A stretch of DNA of 64,000 nt, taken from the NCBI GenBank assembly GCA_963629305.1, contig CAVGIJ010000004.1, positions 1 through 64,000 of the forward strand. The letters run 5' to 3'. The notes below the pieces were generated by a model. It did not search any database. It saw only the letters and a program-made list of their open reading frames with translations, and had not been told where the DNA came from. This DNA comes from UBA1227 sp963629305. GTDB taxonomy: Bacteria > Bacillota > Clostridia > Oscillospirales > Acutalibacteraceae. Made by a program: the position numbers and the translations under genes. This document shows, in pieces, positions 16,783 to 25,165 of the stretch; positions within the stretch are counted from its first letter, which is position 1; the number at the start of each line of letters is the position of its first letter.

Positions 16783-17025
16783 ATGGCATTTTCGTCTGTC
16801 TTCGTCTTTGCTCCTCTGTCCTTGATACCGAACGCGCTTGCAATTGCGGCACTGATGGTGGCAGCGGCATATTTGCCGATTTCTTTAGCGACTTTAAATT
16901 CGTGCGTGGTGCTGAAAACCGCGGTGATAACTGCACTTACCGCTCTCGGCGTACTTGTTGACCCGACGAGTAAAGGAATATCCGATTGCCCTCATTGTCG
17001 GGAACTTGAGCATCCTGAAAAATAA
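16783..17025 (+). pseudogene. Phage holin-like relic
   Basis: The 80-codon frame encodes two hydrophobic segments and ends TALGVLVDPTSKGISD followed by a charged tail. The VDPTxKGxSD motif after a transmembrane segment is typical of phi LC3-type holins. No Shine-Dalgarno or good start is present, the N-terminus does not match, and no endolysin or tail gene is adjacent. I read it as a decayed prophage fragment. It could be an unrelated small membrane protein. Confidence 0.4.
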
Positions 17026-17041
17026 CAAAAAGAAAATTTTC

Positions 17042-17070
17042 TTGACACAAGCGAAAAATTGGTGTATAAA
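17042..17070 (+). promoter_or_regulatory. Promoter of the T-box leader
   Basis: Perfect TTGACA at 17042-17047 and TATAAA at 17065-17070, 17-base spacer. Confidence 0.75.
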
Positions 17071-17076
17071 CTTATC

Positions 17077-17371
17077 ATACAATTTAAACCAAAGACATTG
17101 ACGGAGAGGGCAAGGGACTCTTCACTGTACAGAGAGCCGGTGGTTGGTGTGAATCGGTAGTGAAATTCTTTGTTTGTAGCTCCAGAGTCGGAGAGAAGAA
17201 AGGCAAATGCTCAGTAGAACTCTTCCGTGCAGGCTACGTAAGTGCATAGGGCTTGTCAGAGCCTGAAGGTGGTTGTGTTTTATACACAGCAATTTGAGTG
17301 GTACCGCGGGTACGCAAACTTTAAGATTTGTGACTCGTCTCAAAGTAATTACACTTTGAGACGAGTTTTTT
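17077..17371 (+). promoter_or_regulatory. T-box riboswitch, probable Phe (UUC) specifier
   Basis: The leader has the conserved T-box GAGTGGTACCGCGGG at 17296-17310 and the stem I apical region AGAGAGCCGGTGGTTGG at 17131-17147. A terminator (17333-17366 plus a T run) competes with the antiterminator. The base of stem I pairs near 17087-17096 with 17167-17175. Using the usual GAA-N-codon spacing, the specifier is TTC at 17166-17168, pointing to tRNA-Phe. The UGGU bulge fits a discriminator A. The gene should be read through when tRNA-Phe is uncharged. T-box identity is firm, the specifier less so. Confidence 0.88.
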
Positions 17372-17407
17372 ATTTGTCCGGGTGTAGAAATAAAAGGAGG
17401 AATTCGT

Positions 17408-19702
17408 ATGCAGAATATTACATCGCTTGATTACAAGATTCAGGAAATGGCACGCAGAATCCGCGAGCTTCGTGAAATTGAAAATTTTTCAACCGCATAT
17501 ATGGCAGAACAGACCGGTGTTTCCGAAGAAGAATACATCGCCTGTGAGAGCGGAGAGATGGATTTAAACTTTGCTTTTATCTACAGATGCGGTCTTGCTT
17601 TTGGAGTAGATGTTACGGATATCATCGAGGGTCAGTCGCCGAATCTTGCAAAGGTTGTTGTTACAAGGAAGGGTGACGGACAGGAGATTCAGAAAGCACA
17701 CGGCATGACGTATTACAATATGGCTGCATCCTTTAAGAACAGAATTTCAGAGCCGCTTTTCGTTATTGCAAGCTACAGTGACGAGGCACAGAATAAGCCG
17801 ATTGAGCTTACGAGTCATAAGGGTCAGGAGCTTGACATTGTAATAAAAGGCACACTGAAGGTTCAGGTTGGCGAACACTCTGCAATTCTTAATGAGGGCG
17901 ATACTATATACTACGATTCCGATACACCTCATGGCATGATTGCAACCGGTGGCGAGGATTGTCTTTTCTATGCAATAGTTCTCAACGCAAGCGGCGAGCC
18001 TGTACCGGAACTTATGGCACCCGAGGCTACGGCAGGGGAGACACCGAGACGTATCGGTAAAGAGGAGTCAAAGCGTGTTTACAGTAAATGGATACACGTT
18101 GAGAAAAATGAAAAGGGAACACCGACAAAAGTTGATTTTATTAACCCCGAAAATTTCAACTTCGCATTTGATGTTGTTGACGAGCTTGCACGCACAAAGC
18201 CCGACAAACTTGCAATGCTCCACCTTGATACCGACAAAAACGAGAGACGATTCACCTTCAAAGATATGTCGGAACTTTCAAACAAAGCAGCGAATTATTT
18301 CACAAGTCTCGGTATAAAACGCTTCGATAAGGTAATGCTCATACTCAAGAGAAATTATCAATTCTGGCCTGCAATAATCGCTCTTCATAAGATTGGCGCT
18401 ATTGCTATTCCGGCGATGAACCAGCTTAAGGATTATGACCTTGAGTACAGATTCAAAGCGGCGGATGTAAAAGCAATAATCTGTACTGCCGACGGTGAAG
18501 TTGCAAATCAAGTTGATCTTGCTGCGGAAAATTGTCCGTCACTTGAAATAAAAATAAGCGCAAACGGTGCACGTGACGGTTGGCACAACTTTGATGAAGA
18601 ATGGATGCTTTACAGCAATGTATATGAGAGACAGGCGGATTCGCCGAAGGGTGATGACCCGATGCTCATGTTCTTCACAAGCGGTACATCCGGATATCCG
18701 AAGATGGCCCTTCACAATTACAAGTACCCGTTCGGTCATTTCATAACGGCGAAATACTGGCACTGTGTTGACCCTGACGGACTTCATCTCACTATTTCGG
18801 ATACGGGCTGGGCTAAGGCTCTTTGGGGTAAGCTTTACGGACAGTGGTTTGCCGAGGCCGCAACCTTTGTATATGATTTTGACAGATTCCATGCGGATGA
18901 TATACTTCCGCTGTTTGCGAAATATCACATAACCACTTTCTGCGCACCTCCGACAATGTACCGTATGATGATAAAGGAAGATCTCACAAAGTATGATCTC
19001 TCATCAGTTGAGCATGCCACAACTGCCGGTGAAGCACTTAACCCCGAGGTATTTAACCAACTCGAAAAGCTCACCGGTCTTAAGGTTATGGAGGGCTTCG
19101 GACAGTCTGAAAGTACGCTTATAATCGGAAATCTTGTAGGTGCTGACCACAAGATCGGTTCTATGGGTAAGCCGATTCCAATATACGATGTAAAACTTAT
19201 TGACCATGATGGCAAAGAGGTTGAGCCGGGTGAACCGGGAGAAATAGTTATAAACGTTAAAGACGGTGCGCCGTCCGGCCTGTTTATGTGCTACTACCGC
19301 GGCCCTGAAAAATCCGCGGAGGTATGGCACGACGGATTTTACCACACAGGTGACCTCGCGTGGAAGGATGAGGACGGGTTCTTCTGGTATGTAGGTCGTG
19401 CAGACGACGTTATCAAGTCATCCGGATACCGCATAGGACCTTTTGAAATTGAAAACGTTATTATGGAGCTTCCCTATGTTCTTGAGTGCGGTGTATCCGC
19501 AGCTCCCGACGAGGTTCGCGGCCAGGTAGTAAAGGCCTCTATAGTACTTGTAAAGGGAACAGAGCCTACAGATGACCTTAAAAAGGAAATCCAACAGTAT
19601 GTTAAGAAGAAAACCGCTCCTTATAAGTATCCGCGTATAGTTGTATTTAAAGACGAACTTCCGAAAACGACGAGCGGAAAGATAATAAGATCAAAGCTTT
19701 GA
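17408..19702 (+). CDS. HTH-cupin-acyl/aryl-CoA synthetase fusion
   Basis: A 764-residue three-part protein. Residues 1-70 are an XRE-type helix-turn-helix (MARRIRELREIENFSTAYMAEQTGVSEEEY). Residues about 115-200 are a cupin (GQELDIVIKGTLKVQVGEH, then GDTIYYDSDTPHGM). From about 220 it is an AMP-forming ligase of the acetyl/medium-chain acyl-CoA synthetase type: MFFTSGTSGYPKMA (P-loop), EGFGQSE, YHTGDLAWKDEDGF and KTTSGKIIRSKL with the catalytic Lys. It activates a carboxylic acid to its CoA thioester. The T-box suggests an aromatic acid, for example making phenylalanine from phenylacetate by reductive carboxylation; this is inference. AAAGGAGGAAT precedes the ATG. Confidence 0.88.
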   Translation: MQNITSLDYKIQEMARRIRELREIENFSTAYMAEQTGVSEEEYIACESGEMDLNFAFIYRCGLAFGVDVTDIIEGQSPNLAKVVVTRKGDGQEIQKAHGMTYYNMAASFKNRISEPLFVIASYSDEAQNKPIELTSHKGQELDIVIKGTLKVQVGEHSAILNEGDTIYYDSDTPHGMIATGGEDCLFYAIVLNASGEPVPELMAPEATAGETPRRIGKEESKRVYSKWIHVEKNEKGTPTKVDFINPENFNFAFDVVDELARTKPDKLAMLHLDTDKNERRFTFKDMSELSNKAANYFTSLGIKRFDKVMLILKRNYQFWPAIIALHKIGAIAIPAMNQLKDYDLEYRFKAADVKAIICTADGEVANQVDLAAENCPSLEIKISANGARDGWHNFDEEWMLYSNVYERQADSPKGDDPMLMFFTSGTSGYPKMALHNYKYPFGHFITAKYWHCVDPDGLHLTISDTGWAKALWGKLYGQWFAEAATFVYDFDRFHADDILPLFAKYHITTFCAPPTMYRMMIKEDLTKYDLSSVEHATTAGEALNPEVFNQLEKLTGLKVMEGFGQSESTLIIGNLVGADHKIGSMGKPIPIYDVKLIDHDGKEVEPGEPGEIVINVKDGAPSGLFMCYYRGPEKSAEVWHDGFYHTGDLAWKDEDGFFWYVGRADDVIKSSGYRIGPFEIENVIMELPYVLECGVSAAPDEVRGQVVKASIVLVKGTEPTDDLKKEIQQYVKKKTAPYKYPRIVVFKDELPKTTSGKIIRSKL

Positions 19703-19713
19703 GGAGAACACAT

Positions 19714-19755
19714 AAAGAGAGATGCAGCTCGTTTTGAGCTGCATCTCTCTTTTTT
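19714..19755. terminator. Bidirectional terminator
   Basis: AAAGAGAGATGCAGCTC and GAGCTGCATCTCTCTTTTTT around a five-base loop. It ends the CoA synthetase transcript and the converging histidine kinase. Confidence 0.88.
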
Positions 19756-19760
19756 GATAT

Positions 19761-22025
19761 TTAGAATTTCTTTGCGTATCTCTCAACTGTGTTGAGAAGT
19801 GTTTCGGTATCTATCGGTTTTGTGAGATGTGCATTCATTCCGCATGCAATCTCTTTTTTCTTGTCGTCATCAAAGGCATTTGCCGTCATTGCTATTATAG
19901 GTACGGTTGTAAGTGACTTGCGTCTGAGATGACGTATGATTTTTGTGGCTTCATATCCGTCGAGATTCGGCATGACGATATCCATAAGGATGAGGTCAAA
20001 ATCTCCCGGGTCGGAATTTTTGATTTTATCGACAGCTTCTATTCCGTCGCGTGCCTCATCAACAATCATGCCTTCGTCTTTTAATAATGCCGTGATGATT
20101 TCTCTGTTGTCATCATTGTCATCAACTACGAGAACGCGCCTGTCTCGAAGGTCACGAATTCTCTCTTTTTTCTTTGAATCGGGAACTTTATTTTGCCCGT
20201 CTTGAAGTTTTAGTGTTGCCGCTACAGTAACAGTTGTGCCGACTCCCACTTCGCTCTTTATGTCTATGGTACCGTTCATAAGATCTATGAGTTTCTTTGT
20301 TATCGGAAGACCAAGGCCTGTACCTTCAATGCCGGTGACGGCAGAAGAACGCTCACGTTCGAAATTTTCAAAGATATGCTTAAGGAAGGCCTCGCTTATT
20401 CCTATTCCGGTATCAGTAACTTCAAGTTCATAATTTCCGTATCCGGGTGTAAAGCATGGCTTTTCTCTTATTGTGACAGTGACTTTTCCGCCTTCATCCG
20501 TGTACTTAAGCGAGTTGCTTATGATGTTTAGGACAACCTGATGTATATGAAGTTTGTCAGCCATTACATTTTCATTTTTTATTTTCTCATAGTTTATTGA
20601 TAATTCAATGTTTTTATTCTTGGCGATATCTGAGACCATGATATCTATGGCGTCTCCGCACTCGTGAACATTTGCGGGAACTTCTTCAATATACACACTT
20701 CCGTTTTCTATGGTTGACATGTCGAGGATGTCATTTATGAGTTTTAACAAATGACTGCTTGAAAATTCTATTTTTTCAAGATAATGTTTTACGCTGTCCT
20801 TATCATCCGTATGACGAAGTGCAAGCGATGTAAATCCTATGATTGCGTTCATCGGTGTTCGTATGTCGTGTGACATGTTGAAAAGGAAACGGCTCTTTGC
20901 ATCATTAGCGGCCTGTGCGTTCGTGCGGGCTTCGTCAAGAAGCATACACTGCTCAAGTTCACGTTTTGTGAGTTCGTCTGTGTTTCGAAGACCCAATATT
21001 GCAAGTTTTGTGTCGCCAAAGTTTTCACCGGCAACAACTTTAACTTGATAATAAAGAGGTCCATCCGGTCCGCAAACTCTGGTATTTATTATGTAGTGTT
21101 GATTTCTTTCAAGTTCATAAATGATATTGTGAAGGGACATTTTTGAGTAGAAATCAGCCTTATCATCCGGGTGTATGATCATTTCGGAGAATTTCATGAT
21201 TCTCTCCGAATAGTCTTTTGTGTCTGCATATATGGTATCAATTTCGCTTACTGCATTGTTGGCTCTGTAGTCTTTAATTTTTCCGTTTGACAAATCCACA
21301 AGCATGATGCTTTCATAGTCGGACGTCAATGCATCTATGATTTCCATTTGGTTTTCGTTTGTTTCTCTTTGTGTTGTCAGGAAAAGATATAAGAGTGAGA
21401 AGGTTAATCCCGCACATAGCATCGGAATTCCGTCTAAAAATACCTCAAGACACAACGTGACAATCGGCGGAATTGCAAAAAACGCCAGTGCAAAGTCCCT
21501 GGTACGGTTTGCTCTTACTTTCTCTTTGAATCCCTCGCACAAAGCCCTTAAAGACGCAAAACCTATGTATACAAAGGCAATTATAGGCTGGAGCGGATAC
21601 AAAATGCCGTGTTGATAAATGTTGTTCTCATCTACATAGAACAAAAGGTGATTCCAACTTGCCGTAAGGGAAAGGATTATGAGAACAATAACCGGAATCG
21701 AAAAGAGAAATTTGGTAAACTTTTTCTTGAAAAAATTTGTTCCGAGAAGTACTTCCGAATAAAGAATCCAAAAATACATACCGATACCGGACATAACAAA
21801 ATATGCTGAGTCAAGAACATAGTTTAATGATCTCGGTATGTTATTGTATCCGTCGACAAATGACCAGAAGAAGTCCATTGCCAAAAGGAGAATTTGGGAA
21901 AATAAAACGATGGTTAAGTAGTTGCTTCTCTTAATCTCCTTTTCACTTCTCCAGTTCGTAACCATTATGAGCGTCATTATCGCAATACATACCGCGTTCA
22001 ACTCGGCATTTAAAACCATTTCCAT
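19761..22025 (-). CDS. Hybrid sensor histidine kinase/response regulator
   Basis: A 754-residue protein. About seven N-terminal transmembrane segments (residues 1-230) form a 7TM sensor. A PAS-like region (about 240-350) and a HisKA domain with NMSHDIRTPMNAIIGF follow. The HATPase has N-box HQVVLNIISNSLKYTDEGG and GTGLGLPITKKLIDLM, and a C-terminal receiver has VLVVDDNDDN, LILMDIVMPNLDGYEA and the Lys in LTKPID. It should autophosphorylate and pass phosphate to its own receiver. No output regulator is adjacent. AGGTGA fits the ATG at 22025; a GTG four codons upstream overlaps that ribosome site. Confidence 0.9.
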   Translation of the reverse strand: MEMVLNAELNAVCIAIMTLIMVTNWRSEKEIKRSNYLTIVLFSQILLLAMDFFWSFVDGYNNIPRSLNYVLDSAYFVMSGIGMYFWILYSEVLLGTNFFKKKFTKFLFSIPVIVLIILSLTASWNHLLFYVDENNIYQHGILYPLQPIIAFVYIGFASLRALCEGFKEKVRANRTRDFALAFFAIPPIVTLCLEVFLDGIPMLCAGLTFSLLYLFLTTQRETNENQMEIIDALTSDYESIMLVDLSNGKIKDYRANNAVSEIDTIYADTKDYSERIMKFSEMIIHPDDKADFYSKMSLHNIIYELERNQHYIINTRVCGPDGPLYYQVKVVAGENFGDTKLAILGLRNTDELTKRELEQCMLLDEARTNAQAANDAKSRFLFNMSHDIRTPMNAIIGFTSLALRHTDDKDSVKHYLEKIEFSSSHLLKLINDILDMSTIENGSVYIEEVPANVHECGDAIDIMVSDIAKNKNIELSINYEKIKNENVMADKLHIHQVVLNIISNSLKYTDEGGKVTVTIREKPCFTPGYGNYELEVTDTGIGISEAFLKHIFENFERERSSAVTGIEGTGLGLPITKKLIDLMNGTIDIKSEVGVGTTVTVAATLKLQDGQNKVPDSKKKERIRDLRDRRVLVVDDNDDNREIITALLKDEGMIVDEARDGIEAVDKIKNSDPGDFDLILMDIVMPNLDGYEATKIIRHLRRKSLTTVPIIAMTANAFDDDKKKEIACGMNAHLTKPIDTETLLNTVERYAKKF

Positions 22026-22230
22026 AAAGAGTGTCACCTGATTTCATTTCTGTGCTTGTGTATAACATACACTACTCATTATAGCATTTTACAAATCGGT
22101 CGGATACTGGCAAAAAGGACAAAAAAATAGTCAGATATTTATAAAAATTACTAACATATGATGATTTTTTTGTGTAAAAATACAAGACTTGTTTTGGAGA
22201 CGGAGCGGACTCTAAAATATTCTAATGAAA

Positions 22231-22268
22231 TAAAAAAAGACCTCGGAACAAACATGATCCGAGGTCTT
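22231..22268 (-). terminator. Terminator of tRNA-Gln
   Basis: AAGACCTCGGA and TCCGAGGTCTT, followed on the minus strand by a run of T, immediately after the encoded CCA. Confidence 0.8.
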
Positions 22269-22269
22269 A

Positions 22270-22343
22270 TGGCAGCGGAATAGGGATTCGAACCCCAACA
22301 AACAGAGTCAGAGTCTGTCGTGCTACCGTTACACAATTCCGCT
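22270..22343 (-). tRNA. tRNA-Gln (CUG anticodon)
   Basis: On the minus strand the acceptor stem AGCGGAA/TTCCGCT, T-arm GGTTCGAATCC and anticodon loop CTCTGAC fold correctly. The anticodon is CTG, reading CAG (Gln). The discriminator is G, as in tRNA-Gln, and CCA is encoded. Confidence 0.93.
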
Positions 22344-22385
22344 GTATACAAGAAGCTGCATACTGCAGCTTCTTTTTAGCGTTAA

Positions 22386-22574
22386 TTAAACTGCGCGCTG
22401 AACCTTTCCTGAACGAAGGCAACGTGTGCAAACATATACTCTCTTCGGAGTTCCGTTAACAACAGCTTTAACTCTTTTTACGTTTGGCTTCCATGTTCTG
22501 TTAGAACGTCTGTGTGAGTGGGATACAGCAATTCCGAAGGAAACATCCTTACCGCAGAATTCGCATTTTGCCAT
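22386..22574 (-). CDS. rpmB: Ribosomal protein bL28
   Basis: A 62-residue small basic protein of the large ribosomal subunit: AKCEFCGKDVSFGIAVSHSHRRSNRTWKPN is the hallmark N-terminus, and VCTRCLRSGKV completes a CxxC pair at each end, the zinc-binding form. AAAGGAGGTGCC precedes the ATG. A promoter at 22658-22630 (minus) fits. Monocistronic, as common for rpmB in Firmicutes. Confidence 0.97.
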   Translation of the reverse strand: MAKCEFCGKDVSFGIAVSHSHRRSNRTWKPNVKRVKAVVNGTPKRVYVCTRCLRSGKVQRAV

Positions 22575-22891
22575 GTGTCGGCACCTCCTTTAAGCTTTTG
22601 CGGCTACGCCGCTCAAATGCAACAGAGTTAGTTTAACAAAATACAGTGCAAAATGCAAGAGTTTTTTTTATAAATACTATTTTTGTTCTGACTGCAATTT
22701 ACCTGACAAAATTTTTTGATGTGATATCGGTGCGGCCTTTCCTCTCGAACAAGAACGAACAAAAATTCGGATTGCATCGGAATTAATTCCAATAATGAAG
22801 ACGTAAAAGGGCCGTAAATCTTAATGATACTGCGCATTGGAACCTTTTGTCCCATTTTTCGTACAGTTCGTGAGTATGTTTTAAAAAGTAG
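22575..22891. other. Intergenic region between rpmB and recA
   Basis: Besides the rpmB promoter and ribosome site I see no gene or stable long hairpin here. It is AT-rich, and the stretch around 22745-22770 has repeated CGAAC words without a clear palindrome. Confidence 0.5.
22630..22658 (-). promoter_or_regulatory. rpmB promoter
   Basis: On the minus strand, TTGCAT (22658-22653) and TAAACT (22635-22630) with a 17-base spacer, about 55 bases before the start codon. Confidence 0.55.
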
Positions 22892-22920
22892 TTGATTTTG
22901 TCGGTTGTATGGGCTATAAT
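22892..22920 (+). promoter_or_regulatory. recA promoter
   Basis: TTGATT at 22892-22897 and perfect TATAAT at 22915-22920, 17-base spacer. Confidence 0.7.
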
Positions 22921-22932
22921 GTTTTCGTAACA

Positions 22933-22944
22933 GAACATTTGTGC
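22933..22944 (+). promoter_or_regulatory. Possible LexA (SOS) box
   Basis: GAACATTTGTGC differs by one base from the Gram-positive GAAC-N4-GTTC core. It lies just downstream of the probable transcription start of recA, a usual operator position. Weak on its own. Confidence 0.35.
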
Positions 22945-22983
22945 GCAGCTTGTTCGGCTGCGTTTATCATAGGAGGAATTAAA

Positions 22984-24117
22984 TTGGCTGATAAAAATAA
23001 GGCTCTCGAAACTGCAATTGCTCAGATTGAAAGACAGTACGGCAAGGGTGCTATCATGAGACTCGGTCAGAACTCTTCAATGAATGTTGAAGCTATTTCT
23101 ACCGGTTCATTTACGCTCGACATTGCTACCGGCATAGGTGGATTGCCGAGGGGAAGAATAGTTGAAATTTACGGCCCGGAATCCTCAGGTAAAACGACAC
23201 TCGCCCTTCATGCCGTAGCTGAGGCACAGAAAATAGGCGGTGAAGCAGCTTTCATAGATGCCGAACATGCACTCGATCCGGTTTATGCGGCAAATCTCGG
23301 TGTTGACGTTGACTCGCTTCTCGTATCACAGCCCGACAACGGTGAACAGGCACTTGAAATAGCTGAATCACTGGTTCGCTCCGGAGCTATTGATATTCTT
23401 GTTGTTGACTCTGTTGCCGCTCTTGTTCCGAAGGCAGAGATCGATGGTGAGATGGGTGATTCTCATGTCGGACTTCATGCAAGACTTATGTCTCAGGCGC
23501 TTCGTAAGCTTGCGGGCGCGGTTGCCAAGTCAAACTGTATAATTATTTTCATCAATCAGCTTCGTGAAAAAGTCGGCGTCGTCTACGGAAATCCTGAGGT
23601 TACTACCGGCGGACGTGCTCTCAAGTTTTATGCTTCCATGCGTATTGACGTACGTAAGATTGAACAGCTTAAAGCTTCCGGAAGTGAGTTCATCGGTTCC
23701 AGAACGAGGGCGAAAATAGTAAAGAATAAAGTTGCACCTCCGTTCAAAGAGGCGGAGTTTGACATCATTTACGGTCGCGGCATCGCAAAAGAGGGGGAAA
23801 TCCTTGACGCAGCAGTAAATCTTGACATCATTCACAAGAGCGGGGCATGGTTCTCATACGGTGATCAGAGACTTGGTCAGGGTAGGGAAAATGTCAAGAA
23901 GTACCTTCTTGAAAATCCTGACTTTATGGCAGAAGTTGAAAAGCAGGTAAAGGAACGTGTATCCGAACTTTCAAATCAGATGAAAGCTTCTTATAAGGGC
24001 GGACAGATGCACAGCACACCTGTAAATGCACCGGCAACCGACATAACTGCGGAAGCGCCTGTACATACCACGGCAGAATCCGCAAAAGCAAAGCTCGACA
24101 TAACCGTTGATGATTGA
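22984..24117 (+). CDS. recA: Recombinase RecA
   Basis: The 377-residue strand-exchange protein starts at TTG with AGGAGGAAT seven bases upstream; an ATG-initiated extension to 22909 would run through the promoter region and is rejected. Visible are GPESSGKTTLALH (Walker A), the MAW-like start DKNKALETAIAQIERQYGKG, DSVAALVPKAEIDGEMGDSHVG, IFINQLREKVGV (L2) and TTGGRALKFYASMR. It drives homologous recombination and LexA self-cleavage. recX follows 69 bases downstream, the classical pair. Confidence 0.97.
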   Translation: MADKNKALETAIAQIERQYGKGAIMRLGQNSSMNVEAISTGSFTLDIATGIGGLPRGRIVEIYGPESSGKTTLALHAVAEAQKIGGEAAFIDAEHALDPVYAANLGVDVDSLLVSQPDNGEQALEIAESLVRSGAIDILVVDSVAALVPKAEIDGEMGDSHVGLHARLMSQALRKLAGAVAKSNCIIIFINQLREKVGVVYGNPEVTTGGRALKFYASMRIDVRKIEQLKASGSEFIGSRTRAKIVKNKVAPPFKEAEFDIIYGRGIAKEGEILDAAVNLDIIHKSGAWFSYGDQRLGQGRENVKKYLLENPDFMAEVEKQVKERVSELSNQMKASYKGGQMHSTPVNAPATDITAEAPVHTTAESAKAKLDITVDD

Positions 24118-24186
24118 TCTTTTACTTAAGAATTACTTTCGGCGTTGAAAATTATTTACTTAAACCCTAAATGAACGGTGAATAAA

Positions 24187-24807
24187 ATGATTATAAAAGT
24201 AAAACAGGGGCGCGGAAATAAAGTCCATATCCTGCTTGATGATGAGTATACCGTGACAACGACACTTCATTCATGGTCTGCAATCGGATTCGCAAACGGT
24301 GATGAGATATCCGAAGATGAATTGCAGTTACTCTTAAACAAACTGGAGTTTGATAAATTGTATGACCGCGCGCTCGACCTGCTTGCCATGCGTGATCATT
24401 CAAAGCGGGAACTTACCGATAAACTTCTTAAAAAGTGTGGTTTTGACAAAAGACCGCAGGTCGAGGATGTTTGCGCAAAGCTTGAGGAGCACGGATTTCT
24501 TGACGACCGCCGCTTTGCTTTCGCATACGCCGAAGAGCTTATACGCAACAAACATCCCGCCCCGTCGGGGCTGCGCGCGGCATTGTTCGCAAAAGGAATA
24601 CCGCGTGAAATTGTAACTGAGGTTATGGACTCTGTTGAAATTGACACTAAGGCATTTATAAATGAACTTCTTGACACGAAGTATAAAAATATTGATCTTA
24701 CAAATGAAACGATGAGAAACAGAACTTTCAATGCTCTTGTCAGACTTGGGTATTCATACAGTGACATCAAATCGGCTTTTTACGATAGAGCTGATTGTTT
24801 TGATTGA
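24187..24807 (+). CDS. recX: Regulatory protein RecX
   Basis: A 206-residue alpha-helical modulator that binds RecA filaments and limits them. The repeats are visible: LDLLAMRDHSKRELTDKLLKKCGF, VCAKLEEHGFLDDRRFAFAYAEELIRNKHPAPSGLRAALFAKGI, and NALVRLGYSYSDIKSAF. GGTGA at 24176-24180 favours the ATG at 24187 over a GTG at 24178. Directly follows recA. Confidence 0.9.
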   Translation: MIIKVKQGRGNKVHILLDDEYTVTTTLHSWSAIGFANGDEISEDELQLLLNKLEFDKLYDRALDLLAMRDHSKRELTDKLLKKCGFDKRPQVEDVCAKLEEHGFLDDRRFAFAYAEELIRNKHPAPSGLRAALFAKGIPREIVTEVMDSVEIDTKAFINELLDTKYKNIDLTNETMRNRTFNALVRLGYSYSDIKSAFYDRADCFD

Positions 24808-25165
24808 GCTTTCCATATTAAATTTGCACTCTTTTTGCTTGCATTTTGATTCCTGTACTTATTTGTACTACTCAGAAATTGCGGATCGGTTGCAAAGTAA
24901 AAAGAATGACATGCAGAAGCCGGAAATGATTTACGGAAAACAGCTGAAGTACAGAAACTAAAAGCCATCCGCAGCATTACTGCGGATGGTTTTTTAGTTA
25001 CAGTTAAGAAACAATTGGTATAAGGTTATAAAATCTTTTCAAATGTAATCGGGAATAATGCTTCAAGTTCTTTACCCGTGGTATATCCCTTGTTTTTAAA
25101 TGTAATTGCGTGTATAATACTTGCCATGTGATTATGAAAATTTATTACAAAAAGGGGATAATTTT
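24808..25165 (+). other. Intergenic region with terminator and esterase promoter
   Basis: It holds a terminator at 24962-24995 and a promoter, TTGTTT at 25090-25095 and TATAAT at 25113-25118 with a 17-base spacer, for the next gene. A short open frame at 24910-24960 (16 codons) has no ribosome site and I do not call it. Confidence 0.6.
24962..24995 (+). terminator. Terminator after recX
   Basis: GCCATCCGCA and TGCGGATGGT around a seven-base loop, followed by TTTTTT. Confidence 0.85.

Noticed and set aside
16706..16936. 77-codon upstream extension of hicB
   Set aside because: Arg/Ser/Pro-rich shadow sequence opposite the holin-like frame, without family features.
18079..19345. Several long minus-strand frames within the CoA synthetase gene
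   Set aside because: No ribosome sites and low-complexity composition; shadows of the real gene.
22628..22855. Minus-strand open frame upstream of rpmB
   Set aside because: No ribosome site, poor codon use and it crosses the rpmB promoter.
22909..22983. N-terminal extension of RecA from an ATG at 22909
   Set aside because: It starts inside the promoter; the TTG at 22984 has a perfect AGGAGG and begins at the conserved RecA N-terminus.
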